A model generated the notes under the pieces. It was not told the origin of the DNA and searched no databases. It saw only the letters and a list, made by a program, of their open reading frames with translations. The translations under genes and the position numbers were made by a program. Positions 38,752 to 47,694 of a stretch of 64,000 nt of DNA are shown piece after piece (positions within the stretch are counted from its first letter, which is position 1; the number at the start of each line of letters is the position of its first letter). This DNA is from Acetobacter musti (GTDB lineage Bacteria > Pseudomonadota > Alphaproteobacteria > Acetobacterales > Acetobacteraceae): the NCBI RefSeq assembly GCF_011516835.1, contig NZ_WOTB01000017.1, forward strand, positions 1 through 64,000, given 5' to 3'.

Positions 38752-40953
38752 ATGATCGATACCTTCACCCATAATCTTGGATTCGCGCCACTTTTACCGC
38801 GCTGGCTGCTGATTACCATTTGCGCATTATATCTTCTCATGGTTCTGGCTGGGCTTGTAGCGCGCATGCGCGGGACGATTTTCCGCGGAGTTACAGGAGC
38901 TGTTGTGCTGCTCTGGCTGTCAGGACCGGAAACGCTGCACGAGACGCATCGGGACCTGCCAGAGACGGCTCTCATTATCGTCGATCAGACGAATTCAATG
39001 TCAATCGGAAACCGCGCTGCAATTGCGCGGGCGGCGGAACGGGCTCTTAGCGAGCAAACGAAAAAAGGGCTTTCTTTTCGGACCGTGACGGTTCATGGCG
39101 AACGCAGTGGGGGCACCCATCTGTTCAATGCATTGTCACAGGCTGCGGCGGATATTCCGCCGGAGCAGTTTGCCGGCGCGGTTATGATCACGGACGGGCA
39201 GACGCAGGATGTGCCAAAGATTATTCCTGATCGTCTCGCACCGCGCGATGAGCACAATTCGGTCACTACATTGCCACTGCATGTTCTGCTTGCCGGCCAC
39301 GGTGAAGAGACTGACAGGCGGCTTCGGATTTTGCAGGCACCACCTTACGCAATTGTCGGTCAGTCGGCATCTCTGCATATCCAGGTCGATGATCTGGGGC
39401 CCGGCGCACGTCCCGGTACGCCTGCAACCGTTACACTGACCCGGGATGGCGGCGACAGACTGGAGGTGCCGGTTCAGACCGGGACACCACAGGATATCTC
39501 AATACCTGTTTCTCATCCGGGGGAGACACTGATTAGTCTGGCCGTCTCCGCACTGCCGGGCGAGGTATCAACAATCAATAATCAGGGCGTTGTCAGTATC
39601 AATGGCGTGCGGGACCGGTTGCGTGTACTCCTTGTCTCCGGGACACCCAATCAGGGTGAGCGCGTATGGCGGCGTCTGCTGAAGGCCGATCCTTCGGTCG
39701 ACCTTGTTCACTTCACTATTTTGCGTCCGCCGGATAAAGATGATGGCACACCAATGTCGGATCTCGCGCTGATTGCATTTCCTGTACAGGAACTGTTCCA
39801 GAACAAGATCGGTCAGTTTGACCTCATTATTCTCGACGGCTTTGAGAACCGGCATATTTTGCCGCCGGTCTATCTGAGAAATATTGCGCGCTATGTGCGC
39901 CGCGGTGGTGGTCTTTTTCTTATTGCGGGACCGGAATTTACGGGCCCCAACTCACTTCAGGACACGATTGTAGGCGATGTCCTGCCGGCACATGTTCCTT
40001 CTTCCCAGCCGGGCGGATCAGCAGAAAGTTCAGGCGGCATTGTCGTGCGACGTTTCCGGCCGCGGCTCACAGATGAAGGACGCCGTCATCCGGTAACCGC
40101 TGCTCTGCCTGGAGCACCGCCGCAAATGGCGGCCGATGCATCAGATCTGTCGACGCCAGCACGGGAAATTTCCGGAGAGTGGGGACCATGGTACCGGGCG
40201 TTGCGGCCGGACTCGTCGCACGGAGAGACACTGATGAGCGGGCCGGACAAATCGCCACTCCTGGTTCTGGATCATGTTGATCAGGGCCGGGTAGCGCTCC
40301 TGCTCTCCGATCAGATCTGGCTATGGTCCCGTGGAGAATATGGTGGTGGACCCCAGGCGGAATTGCTGCGTCGTATCTCGCATTGGCTGATGAAAGAGCC
40401 TGATCTCGAGGAGGAGCGTCTTGACGCGCGGATCAGTGACAGCACGCTGACTGTGACCCGGCACAGCGAGACTGCCACACAGCCATCAGCGCTGACCGTA
40501 ATGGCGCCGGACGGCACGAAGACTACACTGCAGCTTCGGCAGACTTCGGCTGGCGTGTCGGAAGCGCAGATGCCCGCGATACAGCCAGGCGTCTGGCAAG
40601 CTGACGACGGGACACATCGGGCCTTCGCGGCGCCAAAGCTGGCAGATCCTCAGGAGTTTGCGGATCTGCGACTCACGGCCAGTCATATTGCTCCGGTTGT
40701 CGCGATGACGGGGGGAAAAATCGGATGGCTGGGGACTGATCCAGGGAAACCCGCGATTCCGCCGGTGCGGATTGGACCTGTTACTCCGCATGCAGGCGAA
40801 ACCAGTTCCGAAACGGGTGACACGCTGACATTCCCTCCCCGGCATGCACATGTGCTGACCGGAACCAGCACAACACCGCTGCTGCCGGCCTGGCTGGTAC
40901 TGATACTTGCAATTCTGGCGCTTGGCATCGGATGGTATCGTGAGGGAAATTGA
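38752..40953 (+). CDS. Membrane protein with glutamine-amidotransferase-like and VWA-like domains
   Basis: 733 residues. N-terminal helices (LLPRWLLITICALYLLMVLA; GAVVLLWLSG) are followed by a VWA-like segment with an altered metal site (ALIIVDQTNSMSIGNR; AVMITDGQTQD), an Ig-like stretch (about 205-285), and a class I amidotransferase-like fold (RVLLVSGTPNQGERVWRRLL; DLIILDGFENRHILPP; RRGGGLFLIAGPEF) lacking an obvious nucleophile Cys-His-Glu set, so probably not catalytic. A final helix (LLPAWLVLILAILALGIGWY) ends the protein. ATG at 38752 has AAGGGCGG upstream, seven bases after the DUF4159 stop. Last gene of the MoxR operon. Function unknown. Confidence 0.82.
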   Translation: MIDTFTHNLGFAPLLPRWLLITICALYLLMVLAGLVARMRGTIFRGVTGAVVLLWLSGPETLHETHRDLPETALIIVDQTNSMSIGNRAAIARAAERALSEQTKKGLSFRTVTVHGERSGGTHLFNALSQAAADIPPEQFAGAVMITDGQTQDVPKIIPDRLAPRDEHNSVTTLPLHVLLAGHGEETDRRLRILQAPPYAIVGQSASLHIQVDDLGPGARPGTPATVTLTRDGGDRLEVPVQTGTPQDISIPVSHPGETLISLAVSALPGEVSTINNQGVVSINGVRDRLRVLLVSGTPNQGERVWRRLLKADPSVDLVHFTILRPPDKDDGTPMSDLALIAFPVQELFQNKIGQFDLIILDGFENRHILPPVYLRNIARYVRRGGGLFLIAGPEFTGPNSLQDTIVGDVLPAHVPSSQPGGSAESSGGIVVRRFRPRLTDEGRRHPVTAALPGAPPQMAADASDLSTPAREISGEWGPWYRALRPDSSHGETLMSGPDKSPLLVLDHVDQGRVALLLSDQIWLWSRGEYGGGPQAELLRRISHWLMKEPDLEEERLDARISDSTLTVTRHSETATQPSALTVMAPDGTKTTLQLRQTSAGVSEAQMPAIQPGVWQADDGTHRAFAAPKLADPQEFADLRLTASHIAPVVAMTGGKIGWLGTDPGKPAIPPVRIGPVTPHAGETSSETGDTLTFPPRHAHVLTGTSTTPLLPAWLVLILAILALGIGWYREGN

Positions 40954-41002
40954 GCCGGCAGGGGTCGGAACAGATTATTCTGCCCTGGCGCCGGGTGATT
41001 TT

Positions 41003-42432
41003 TCAGATATTGCGCATCGACGACTCGTCCGGCTTCTCAAACGATACATGTCCGCTCACGGCGGAACCTGCGTTCGGTGCCAGCATTGCCGCAGTGGGAA
41101 CCGCCAGCAGGGAAATTGCACCTGTAACGAGAAATCCCGCGTCGAAATCAAACGATGTGACTTCAGCATGACGGAAAACAATACGCGAAACAGTAACCGT
41201 GAGCGCCGCGATGCAGATTCCTGCGGATAGCATGATCTGCTGGAAAGTCGAATAAAAGCTGGTGGCCGCACTCATGCGAGTTTCGGGCAGATCAGCATAT
41301 GCAATAGAGTTATAGGCCGAGAACTGGATGGCCTGAACTGCGCCAGAGCAGATCAGAACGAATGTGAGAGGCCAGACAGGCCATCCTGGCCGGATCATGG
41401 CTATGATCGCGCAGGTGATAGCTGCACCGAATCCACTCAGCATCATCATGTTGCGAAAGCCGTAGCGACGGAACAGCCGCGTCACATACAGACGCGAACA
41501 GAGAGCACCGACAGGCGCGGCGAAAGTCACGAGGCCACTCTGTGCCGGATTGAGGCCGAAGCCGATCTGCAAAAGTGAAGGAAGCAGAAATGGCAATGCA
41601 CCGACAGCGACACGACTGGCAGCTCCGCCCGTGACGGAAAGCCGGAACGTAGGCACAGCCATGAGGGTGAAATCCAGCAGCGGCGCAGAATAATGCCGCA
41701 TATGACGGAAATAGGCCGCGAAAAGAGCCGCTCCGGTCACCAAAAGGCCAGCTGAAAGCCAGTAAGGCCGTGTGTTGTGACTGATCATTTCCGCACCAAA
41801 GGACATCAGGGCAAGCCCTCCCCCGGCCTGCAACATGCCAATACAGTCAAAAGGCTTTACAATGGGCTCTCTGATCTGAGGAATGTGTCGCCAGGTCATG
41901 AACAGCCCCAGCACGCCAACGGGCACGTTGATGTAGAACGTCCAGCGCCATGACAGTGCTGACGTGATCAGGCCGCCGAGTACCGGGCCGAGCATTGGAC
42001 CGAGCGTTGCGGCAACATCATCCACATCATTGTACCGAGAAGTTCGGATTTTGCGACGCTGCGAAGCAGCACGAGTCGACCAACGGGTACCATCAGGGCA
42101 CCGCCGATACCCTGCAGCATTCTTCCGATGGCAAGCACTGACAGAGTCGTAGCCTGGCCGCAAAGAACCGAGCAGGATACGAACAGGATTATGGCAGTGA
42201 GAAGTGTGGTTCGACTGCCGAATCTGTCGGCGACCGCTCCTGATGCCGGAATGAAAATTGCAAGGCCAACAATATAAGACGTAAGCGCCACAGAGGCGGA
42301 GACAGGGTCGACATGAAGGGACTGTGCAATTGATGGGAGTGCGGTTGCCAGGATTGTTCCATCGAGTTGCTCCATCAGCAGAAGGCTGGAGATAGTCAGC
42401 GCAATGATCTGCGGGCGTCGGAACAGCGGCAT
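41003..42432 (-). pseudogene. MFS multidrug exporter (DHA2/EmrB type), broken by a frameshift
   Basis: The N-terminal part reads from ATG 42432 (MPLFRRPQIIALTISSLLLM, ILATALPSIAQSLHVDP, GSRTTLLTAIILFVS, GRMLQGIGGALMVPVGRL) as a DHA2-family 14-helix exporter, then closes at 41968. The rest of the protein continues in another minus frame from ATLGPMLGPVLGGLITSALS to 41003. At about 42015/42016, restoring one base gives WMMVAATLGPMLGP, which aligns with the family pattern at motif C, so a single-base deletion is the simplest explanation. The restored product would be about 476 residues, a normal length. It is either a recent pseudogene or a sequencing error; programmed frameshifting is unlikely. 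Divergent from the CsbD-like gene. Confidence 0.85.
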
Positions 42433-42710
42433 AACCGCTCAGAAACTCCGTTTTCAGATGAAACGCAACGGAATGCGAACCATTTTGATACCCGGGTCTC
42501 TGAAATTTGCTTTTCTGTCTCTCAGTGCGAGGCGGAAACGACACCGGTATTTCCGCGTTACAGGTCTGGCTGTGCAGGGCCAACACGTGCCGACGCGGCA
42601 CTGCCGGGAAAAACTTGCATCCTGGCGGATGTGCTGTTCCAGATAGTTTTGTTGAATCCGTGCGGCGGAACCTGTCTTCCCGCTGCGTCAGAAAAGAAGA
42701 GGATAACCTG

Positions 42711-43016
42711 ATGGCTGACGATAAAATCAACACCACCAAAGAGAAGCTGGAAGGCGCTGTCGATCAGGCGAAGGGTCATGTGAAAGATGCAGTTGGCGGC
42801 CTGACAGGTGACGCGGGTCTTCAGGCAGACGGCAAAGTGGACCAGCTTGCGGGGATGGCACGCGAGGAGTTTGCCGATCTTTATGAGGAAGGCGAGGGGC
42901 TGATTGAGAAAGGTGTGACTTTCGTGCGTGACAAGCCGCTTCTCTCACTTGGCATTGCGTGGTTTGCCGGTACCCTGTTTGGCTGGTGCCTGATGCCGCG
43001 TCGTCGCAAGGTCTGA
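42711..43016 (+). CDS. CsbD-family stress protein with C-terminal membrane segment
   Basis: 101-residue protein: N-terminal CsbD-like part (DKINTTKEKLEGAVDQAKGH, VGGLTGDAGLQADGKVDQLAG), a middle acidic amphipathic part, and a C-terminal hydrophobic segment (LSLGIAWFAGTLFGWCLM) ending in basic PRRRKV, as in YqjD/ElaB ribosome-membrane proteins. This suggests a stress-related, membrane-tethered protein, but the partner is unknown. ATG at 42711 with AGAGGATAAC upstream; the frame is open further upstream but without protein-like sequence. A hairpin follows the stop. Confidence 0.85.
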   Translation: MADDKINTTKEKLEGAVDQAKGHVKDAVGGLTGDAGLQADGKVDQLAGMAREEFADLYEEGEGLIEKGVTFVRDKPLLSLGIAWFAGTLFGWCLMPRRRKV

Positions 43017-43037
43017 TTTTTCACTACAATAAAAACG

Positions 43038-43085
43038 CAGAACGGTCTCCGGCGATCCTGTGAAACGAGGGCCAGAGCCGTTCTG
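43038..43085 (+). terminator. Candidate terminator after the CsbD-like gene
   Basis: Inverted repeat CAGAACGG (43038-43045) and CCGTTCTG (43078-43085), with an inner CTC/GAG pairing, begins 21 bases after the stop and is followed after a few bases by a T-rich ATATTTTTGT. The loop is long, so confidence is limited. Confidence 0.45.
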
Positions 43086-43311
43086 AGTCTACAATGCTAT
43101 ATTTTTGTCTGTTCTCACATTTCGTCCGAAGATCGCATTTTTCGCGTTTTCCAGTAACAGGACTCATGATTTTTCTGCTTCAGAGCAGCAGACCTGTAGC
43201 TGGCAGCTATAAATTTCATCCCTGACTCTTGCGCGCTTACCCCATATGATGGTTTTCCTTTCCTGCGAGTCGCGTATTGAACGACTCGATGATTCGCAGC
43301 GAGTCGTTCAA
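43085..43311 (+). promoter_or_regulatory. GANTC cluster and inverted repeat upstream of rnhB-ccrM
   Basis: Seven GANTC sites lie at 43085, 43161, 43224, 43267, 43283, 43291 and 43301 (first bases), the last four within 39 bases. About one would be expected by chance in this length. The cluster includes a perfect 12-bp inverted repeat TTGAACGACTCG / CGAGTCGTTCAA (43277-43288 and 43300-43311) with an 11-base loop that itself holds a GATTC. It ends 19 bases before the rnhB ATG. GANTC is the target of the CcrM enzyme encoded by this operon, so methylation-dependent autoregulation is a reasonable inference. In Caulobacter the ccrM promoter is likewise methylation sensitive. Confidence 0.6.
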
Positions 43312-43330
43312 AGACCGGGGAAGGAATTAC

Positions 43331-43963
43331 ATGCCTGATTTCTTGCTGGAGACGGAGCATGGTGGCCGCGTGGCGGGTGTCGATGAAGTCGGTTGCGGCC
43401 CTCTCGCCGGCCCGGTCGTTGCGGCGGCTGTAGTCTTTAGCGGCGGCGTCCCTGACGATCTTGCTACGATCATTGATGATTCCAAGAAACTGAAAGCCAC
43501 CCGACGCGAGGACATTGCACGCCGCCTGAAAGCTGTCCCCGGCATTGAAATCGGGATTGGCGCGGCGTCTGTCGCTGAAATTCTTCGCCTCAACATTCTT
43601 CGCGCGGCCCATCTCGCAATGCGGCGCGCGATCGATCGCCTCCCTGCCCTGCCAGTTCTTGCTCTTGTTGATGGCAACAGAAAACCGCCGCTGGGGATTC
43701 CTGTCAGAACTCTGGTTGGCGGGGACGCGATCAGTCTTTCTATTGCGGCGGCATCCATCCTGGCGAAAGTTACGCGTGACCGGATCATGGTCCGGCTCGA
43801 TCAGCGATGGCCCGGTTATGACTGGGCCCGCAATGCCGGATACGGCACCAGCGCGCACAGGACTGCTATCACCACGCGGGGCTGCACGCCCCATCACCGT
43901 CGCGGTTTCGGTACAGTCCGGCGACAACTCGCTCTCACTTTTACCCACGGAGATTTAGCATGA
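43331..43963 (+). CDS. rnhB: Ribonuclease HII
   Basis: Removes RNA from RNA-DNA hybrids and misincorporated ribonucleotides. The 210 residues contain the active-site Asp-Glu in [28 protein letters not shown], the third acidic residue in ALVDGN, and [17 protein letters not shown] with the fourth Asp. ATG at 43331 has GGGGAAGG upstream; the frame is open 18 codons further but those lie in the inverted repeat. It overlaps ccrM by four bases (ATGA), so the two are translationally coupled, the standard order in alphaproteobacteria. Confidence 0.95.
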   Translation: MPDFLLETEHGGRVAGVDEVGCGPLAGPVVAAAVVFSGGVPDDLATIIDDSKKLKATRREDIARRLKAVPGIEIGIGAASVAEILRLNILRAAHLAMRRAIDRLPALPVLALVDGNRKPPLGIPVRTLVGGDAISLSIAAASILAKVTRDRIMVRLDQRWPGYDWARNAGYGTSAHRTAITTRGCTPHHRRGFGTVRRQLALTFTHGDLA

Positions 43964-45099
43964 GCGGTGCGACCACCCCCATGGAACTGCCGCTTGATCA
44001 GATTCTGCGAGGCGAGTGTGTCGATGTCATGCGAATGCTGCCATCGGCGAGTGTGGACTGCGTGTTTGCTGACCCTCCGTATAATCTTCAGCTGCGGGGC
44101 GAGTTGCGGCGGCCTGACGACACCATTGTCGACGGAGTGAACGATGACTGGGACAAGTTTTCCGATCTTGCGACCTATGATCGGTTTACCCGTGACTGGC
44201 TAAGCGAGGCGCGTCGGCTTCTGCGCAAGGACGGAACAATCTGGGTGATCGGATCATATCATAATATTTTCCGTATCGGCGCGATTTTACAGGATCTTGG
44301 ATTCTGGATTCTGAATGATATTGTCTGGCGCAAGTCGAATCCCATGCCGAATTTTCGTGGCAGGCGTTTCACGAATGCGCATGAGACGCTGATCTGGGCA
44401 GCGCGTAGCGAGGACAGTCGCTACCGGTTCAATTATCAGGCGATGAAAGCACTGAATGATGACGTGCAGATGCGTTCAGACTGGTATCTGCCACTCTGCA
44501 CTGGTGGTGAGCGTCTCCGCAATGATCATGGCCTGAAGTTGCACCCAACGCAGAAACCGGAGAGCCTGCTGCACCGTGTTCTGATTTCATCGACGGCGGT
44601 GGATGATGTAGTGCTCGATCCGTTCACCGGCACCGGCACGACAGCGGCGATGGCAAAGCGACTGCGCCGGCGGTTTATCGGCATTGAGCGTCATCCTGAT
44701 TATGCCGAAGCAGCGATCGGACGCATCCGTCGTGAAAAGGCGCTGCCGCTGGATGCAATCACTACGACTCCAATGAAGCGCGAGGCACCGCGTGTACCGT
44801 TTGGCAGCCTTGTGGAGCGGAATTTCATTACGGCGGGCACGATTGTCTGCGATAAGAACCGACGCATATATGCAACAGTGTCTTCGGATGGAACGCTGGT
44901 CAGCGGTAGCAGACGTGGCTCGATTCACAAGCTGGGCGCGATGATGACCAATGCGCCATCGTGCAATGGCTGGACGTTCTGGTATCTGGAACGCGACGGA
45001 GAACTGATACAACTCGATGTGCTGCGCAGCGAGAGCCTGATGGCGGAGGCAGCGGAACTGGCCGCTCCTTTCTCAGAAATTCCGATCGCCGCGCAGTAA
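43960..45099 (+). CDS. ccrM: CcrM-type DNA adenine methyltransferase (GANTC)
   Basis: Solitary beta-class N6-adenine methyltransferase that methylates GANTC after replication and controls the alphaproteobacterial cell cycle. In the 379 residues the catalytic motif [10 protein letters not shown] comes first (about 38-45), then [58 protein letters not shown] and the SAM motif [10 protein letters not shown]; the roughly 85-residue C-terminal domain ([20 protein letters not shown]) is typical of CcrM. No partner restriction gene is nearby, consistent with an orphan regulator. The GANTC-rich upstream region suggests autoregulation. Confidence 0.95.
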   Translation: MSGATTPMELPLDQILRGECVDVMRMLPSASVDCVFADPPYNLQLRGELRRPDDTIVDGVNDDWDKFSDLATYDRFTRDWLSEARRLLRKDGTIWVIGSYHNIFRIGAILQDLGFWILNDIVWRKSNPMPNFRGRRFTNAHETLIWAARSEDSRYRFNYQAMKALNDDVQMRSDWYLPLCTGGERLRNDHGLKLHPTQKPESLLHRVLISSTAVDDVVLDPFTGTGTTAAMAKRLRRRFIGIERHPDYAEAAIGRIRREKALPLDAITTTPMKREAPRVPFGSLVERNFITAGTIVCDKNRRIYATVSSDGTLVSGSRRGSIHKLGAMMTNAPSCNGWTFWYLERDGELIQLDVLRSESLMAEAAELAAPFSEIPIAAQ

Positions 45100-45261
45100 A
45101 TTCTCCAGCGAGCATACCGTGCCGTCGTTATTAACCAGGACCTGGCGATCCCGCTTCCAGCGACATGGCTCCTGTCAGATAACTACATCCGATCTGATAA
45201 AATTCTCAGCAATCAGACAGATGGACCGATGATAAAAACTGCGACACGCGAATAGCAGTAA

Positions 45262-45894
45262 TCAGGTTCCACCGAAACCGAGGAAGCCTACGGATGGCTG
45301 TGGCCGCCCTCCGGAGGCATCGTAACGGGAATCGACAATTTTGCCGCCCCGTGAGGCTCTTCCGCCGACACTCAGATGACCTGAACCACCTTCCATGCTC
45401 ACACCGGAGCTTGCGACCGATGTTGTCGTCTCGTCCGGAGCTTCAAGGCTGCGCATCGAGAGGAGGAAGAACATGATATCATTACGGTTGAGATCAATTG
45501 CCATATCGAGCGGAGTCTGGCTCAGCACATTATGGCCGTTCAGATCAGCCCCGCGATTAACCGCTTCACGCGCAGCGCTGAGACTGCCGCGATTAATGGC
45601 GTCGAAGAGTGCGGAAGTGGGTTCGAGATCCATATTGGAATGTCCTCCTTCTTCCTCATTCGACTGAGCGCCAGGAAGGGCGGCCGGCGGAGCGGCACGT
45701 TTTGCGGCACGACGCTCCTCGGCCTTTTTAGCAGCCTCTTCGGCTTCAGCCTCAGCTTCAGCCTGGTCCGCATCCTGTTCCTGAGCATGAGCATGGCGCA
45801 AGGGCGCTGAGCCTGCGGCTATTCCCAGCAGGAGAGCGGACAGAGACAGATGGATACCGAACCGGCGCTTCAGGACAGATCTGCGGTGAGACAT
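45262..45894 (-). CDS. Exported ankyrin-repeat protein
   Basis: 210 residues. A Sec signal peptide (LSLSALLLGIAAGSAPLRHAHAQ, in part; cleavage likely after AHA at about 37) is followed by a highly charged Ala/Glu/Lys stretch (about 38-68, probable coiled helix) and two ankyrin-like repeats (SALFDAINRGSLSAAREAVNRGADLN; TPLDMAIDLNRNDIMFFLLS), then a Gly/Ser-rich tail. The protein is expected in the periplasm; ankyrin repeats imply protein binding, with the partner unknown. ATG at 45894. Convergent with ccrM, divergent from the efflux operon. Confidence 0.78.
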   Translation of the reverse strand: MSHRRSVLKRRFGIHLSLSALLLGIAAGSAPLRHAHAQEQDADQAEAEAEAEEAAKKAEERRAAKRAAPPAALPGAQSNEEEGGHSNMDLEPTSALFDAINRGSLSAAREAVNRGADLNGHNVLSQTPLDMAIDLNRNDIMFFLLSMRSLEAPDETTTSVASSGVSMEGGSGHLSVGGRASRGGKIVDSRYDASGGRPQPSVGFLGFGGT

Positions 45895-46428
45895 GGTGCA
45901 ACAATACTCCGTGGCAGATCATTTAATAAAATTTACGGCATTTCACCAGATGCTGTATCCGAATCTCTTTTAAGCCTGCCCGAATTCGGGAGACCAGGAG
46001 CTGCTCTGCGGTTTCGTTAATGTTACGAAACAGGAAACTGGCGAAGAATATTACTGATTCGTTTCGGTTTGTATGGAATATCCCCCCGTCGGACATGTCA
46101 CCGTAACTTAAATATTGGTTCATTGAACGGCTTTTCCCTGACAGGAAATGAAGAGTCTCTGAAAATTTTTCTCTTTTATATCAATAACAAAAGCAGAAAT
46201 TATCTCCCCATGACCGAACATCCTGGTGCTTCCGGAATTGCACTCCCGGCCTGTGTCGGAGATCAGATTTTACTGCTATCAGGCATAGGTCAGAAAGCTC
46301 GTCCGGTTCTCGCGCCAGCTCAGGTGCAACTGGCTGAAGCATGATGGGATATGACCAGCGGCCATCCACAGGCCAAAAAATGTGGAACAGGGCCAGGCAG
46401 AAATCAGGTGGACGGAAACCGGCAGAAT
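45895..46428. other. Divergent intergenic region: ankyrin gene / RND efflux operon
   Basis: 534 bases, no convincing gene. It holds a perfect 12-bp palindrome CCCGAATTCGGG at 45979-45990 and a perfect dyad at 46011-46031 (separate entry), followed by another GTTTCG copy at 46051-46056. A T/A-rich stretch lies near 46160-46190. The first ATG in frame with the adaptor gene is at 46351; the preferred one is at 46429. Confidence 0.5.
46011..46031. promoter_or_regulatory. Perfect dyad, candidate repressor operator
   Basis: GTTTCGT-TAATGTT-ACGAAAC is a perfect 21-bp dyad with 7-base arms, of the size bound by TetR-type repressors, which often control RND efflux operons. It is about 120 bases upstream of the ankyrin gene and 400 upstream of mdtA. 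No regulator gene is adjacent, so the binding protein is unknown. Confidence 0.45.
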
Positions 46429-47685
46429 ATGGACGAAAAGAATACAGGCATCTCTCCGGTTCCGGATCAGAAATTCCGCCCGCCTCGTCGTCGCCTCTGG
46501 ATCCTGGTTGCCGTGATTCTGTTGGCAGCTCTGATTCTGGCTGTCGCCTTTTTCGGGCATAGCGGCCACAAATCCGGAACTCGGCGACAAGGGACGGCCG
46601 GAACCGATGCGCCTCAACCGGTAGCCGTCGAGACAGTTACGACGGGTGATATGCCTGTGGTTCTGACCGAACTCGGAACTGTCGTGCCGATCACTAACGT
46701 GACCGTTCAGTCGCGTGTGGAAGGCTACCTAATGGACGTAAAGTTTACAGAAGGTCAGCATGTAAAAAAGGGAGATTTGCTCGCCATTATTGATCCTCGT
46801 CCTTATGAGGTTCTTCTGCATCAGTATGAGGGGCAGCTGGCTCAGGATATGGCACAGCTTGAAAAAGCACGCGTTGATAATGCGCGCTATCAGAAGCTCA
46901 TCAAACAGGACAGCGTCGCTGCAATGACCGCACGCGATCAGGAATTTACCGTTGAGCAGCTTGAAGGCACGGTAAAAGTCGATCAGGCCCTTGTCGACAA
47001 TGAGAAGCTTCAGCTTATCTATTGCCACGTGATCGCGCCAGTGGATGGGCGCGTCGGTATCCGCGCTGTTGACCGCGGTAACTACATTGCTTCCGGCACA
47101 GGGCAGTCGGGCGGTCTGGTCATTCTGACCCAGATGCAGCCGATCTCTGTTATCTTCACGCTTCCACAGGATCAATTGGCGCAGGTGGCTGATCGCCTTC
47201 GCGCAGTCGGCAGTTTGCCTGTAGATGCATGGAACAGCTCGAATACCCAAAAAATCGCGTCAGGCACTGTCAGCACGCTGGACAGCCAGATTGATACTTC
47301 TACAGGTACAGTACGTCTCCGTGCCATTTTTACCAACGAAGATGAGCATCTCTTTCCAAACCAGTTCGTCAACGCCCGGCTTCTGGTGGATACACTGCAT
47401 AATGCCATCATTGTGCCCAGCAATGCTTTGCAGACCGGTCCGAACGGGCAATTCGTCTATGTGGTGAAGAGCGATAACACCGTTGATGTCCGTAATGTGA
47501 AACCTGGCATCACGGACGGGACACGCACCGTCGTTGCAAGCGGTCTCGCTGCCGGCGACCGCGTGGTTACGGATGGCACGGACCATCTTCGTGCAGGCGC
47601 GAAGATAACGATCCCGGCTGATAATCCCGCTCCGGCGCCGGATACTGCGCAGCCGGCGCAGAATCATCACCGCCATGCGAACTGA
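46429..47685 (+). CDS. mdtA: RND efflux periplasmic adaptor (membrane fusion protein)
   Basis: Periplasmic adaptor linking the RND pumps to the outer-membrane channel. About 418 residues: an N-terminal anchor helix (LWILVAVILLAALILAVAFF), beta-barrel and lipoyl halves (VVPITNVTVQSRVEGYLMDV; GQHVKKGDLLAIIDPRPYEV), an alpha-hairpin (about 115-185 of the shorter form), the second lipoyl half (YCHVIAPVDGRVGIRAVDRG) and membrane-proximal domain; the tail is Ala/Pro/His-rich. The start is uncertain: ATG 46429 (MDEKNTG) fits family length; ATG 46351 adds 26 residues of basic, unfamily-like sequence. First gene of the operon. Confidence 0.88.
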   Translation: MDEKNTGISPVPDQKFRPPRRRLWILVAVILLAALILAVAFFGHSGHKSGTRRQGTAGTDAPQPVAVETVTTGDMPVVLTELGTVVPITNVTVQSRVEGYLMDVKFTEGQHVKKGDLLAIIDPRPYEVLLHQYEGQLAQDMAQLEKARVDNARYQKLIKQDSVAAMTARDQEFTVEQLEGTVKVDQALVDNEKLQLIYCHVIAPVDGRVGIRAVDRGNYIASGTGQSGGLVILTQMQPISVIFTLPQDQLAQVADRLRAVGSLPVDAWNSSNTQKIASGTVSTLDSQIDTSTGTVRLRAIFTNEDEHLFPNQFVNARLLVDTLHNAIIVPSNALQTGPNGQFVYVVKSDNTVDVRNVKPGITDGTRTVVASGLAAGDRVVTDGTDHLRAGAKITIPADNPAPAPDTAQPAQNHHRHAN

Positions 47686-47694
47686 CGCCCGCCC

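Noticed and set aside
41003..42739. Reading the 578-codon minus frame as one intact protein
   Set aside because: Its first 230 or so codons are not protein-like (Cys/Arg/Ser-rich), while the true exporter N-terminus lies in the neighbouring frame; a frameshift explains both.
43960..45099. Part of a restriction-modification system
   Set aside because: No restriction endonuclease gene is nearby and the C-terminal domain and rnhB coupling mark it as the orphan CcrM.
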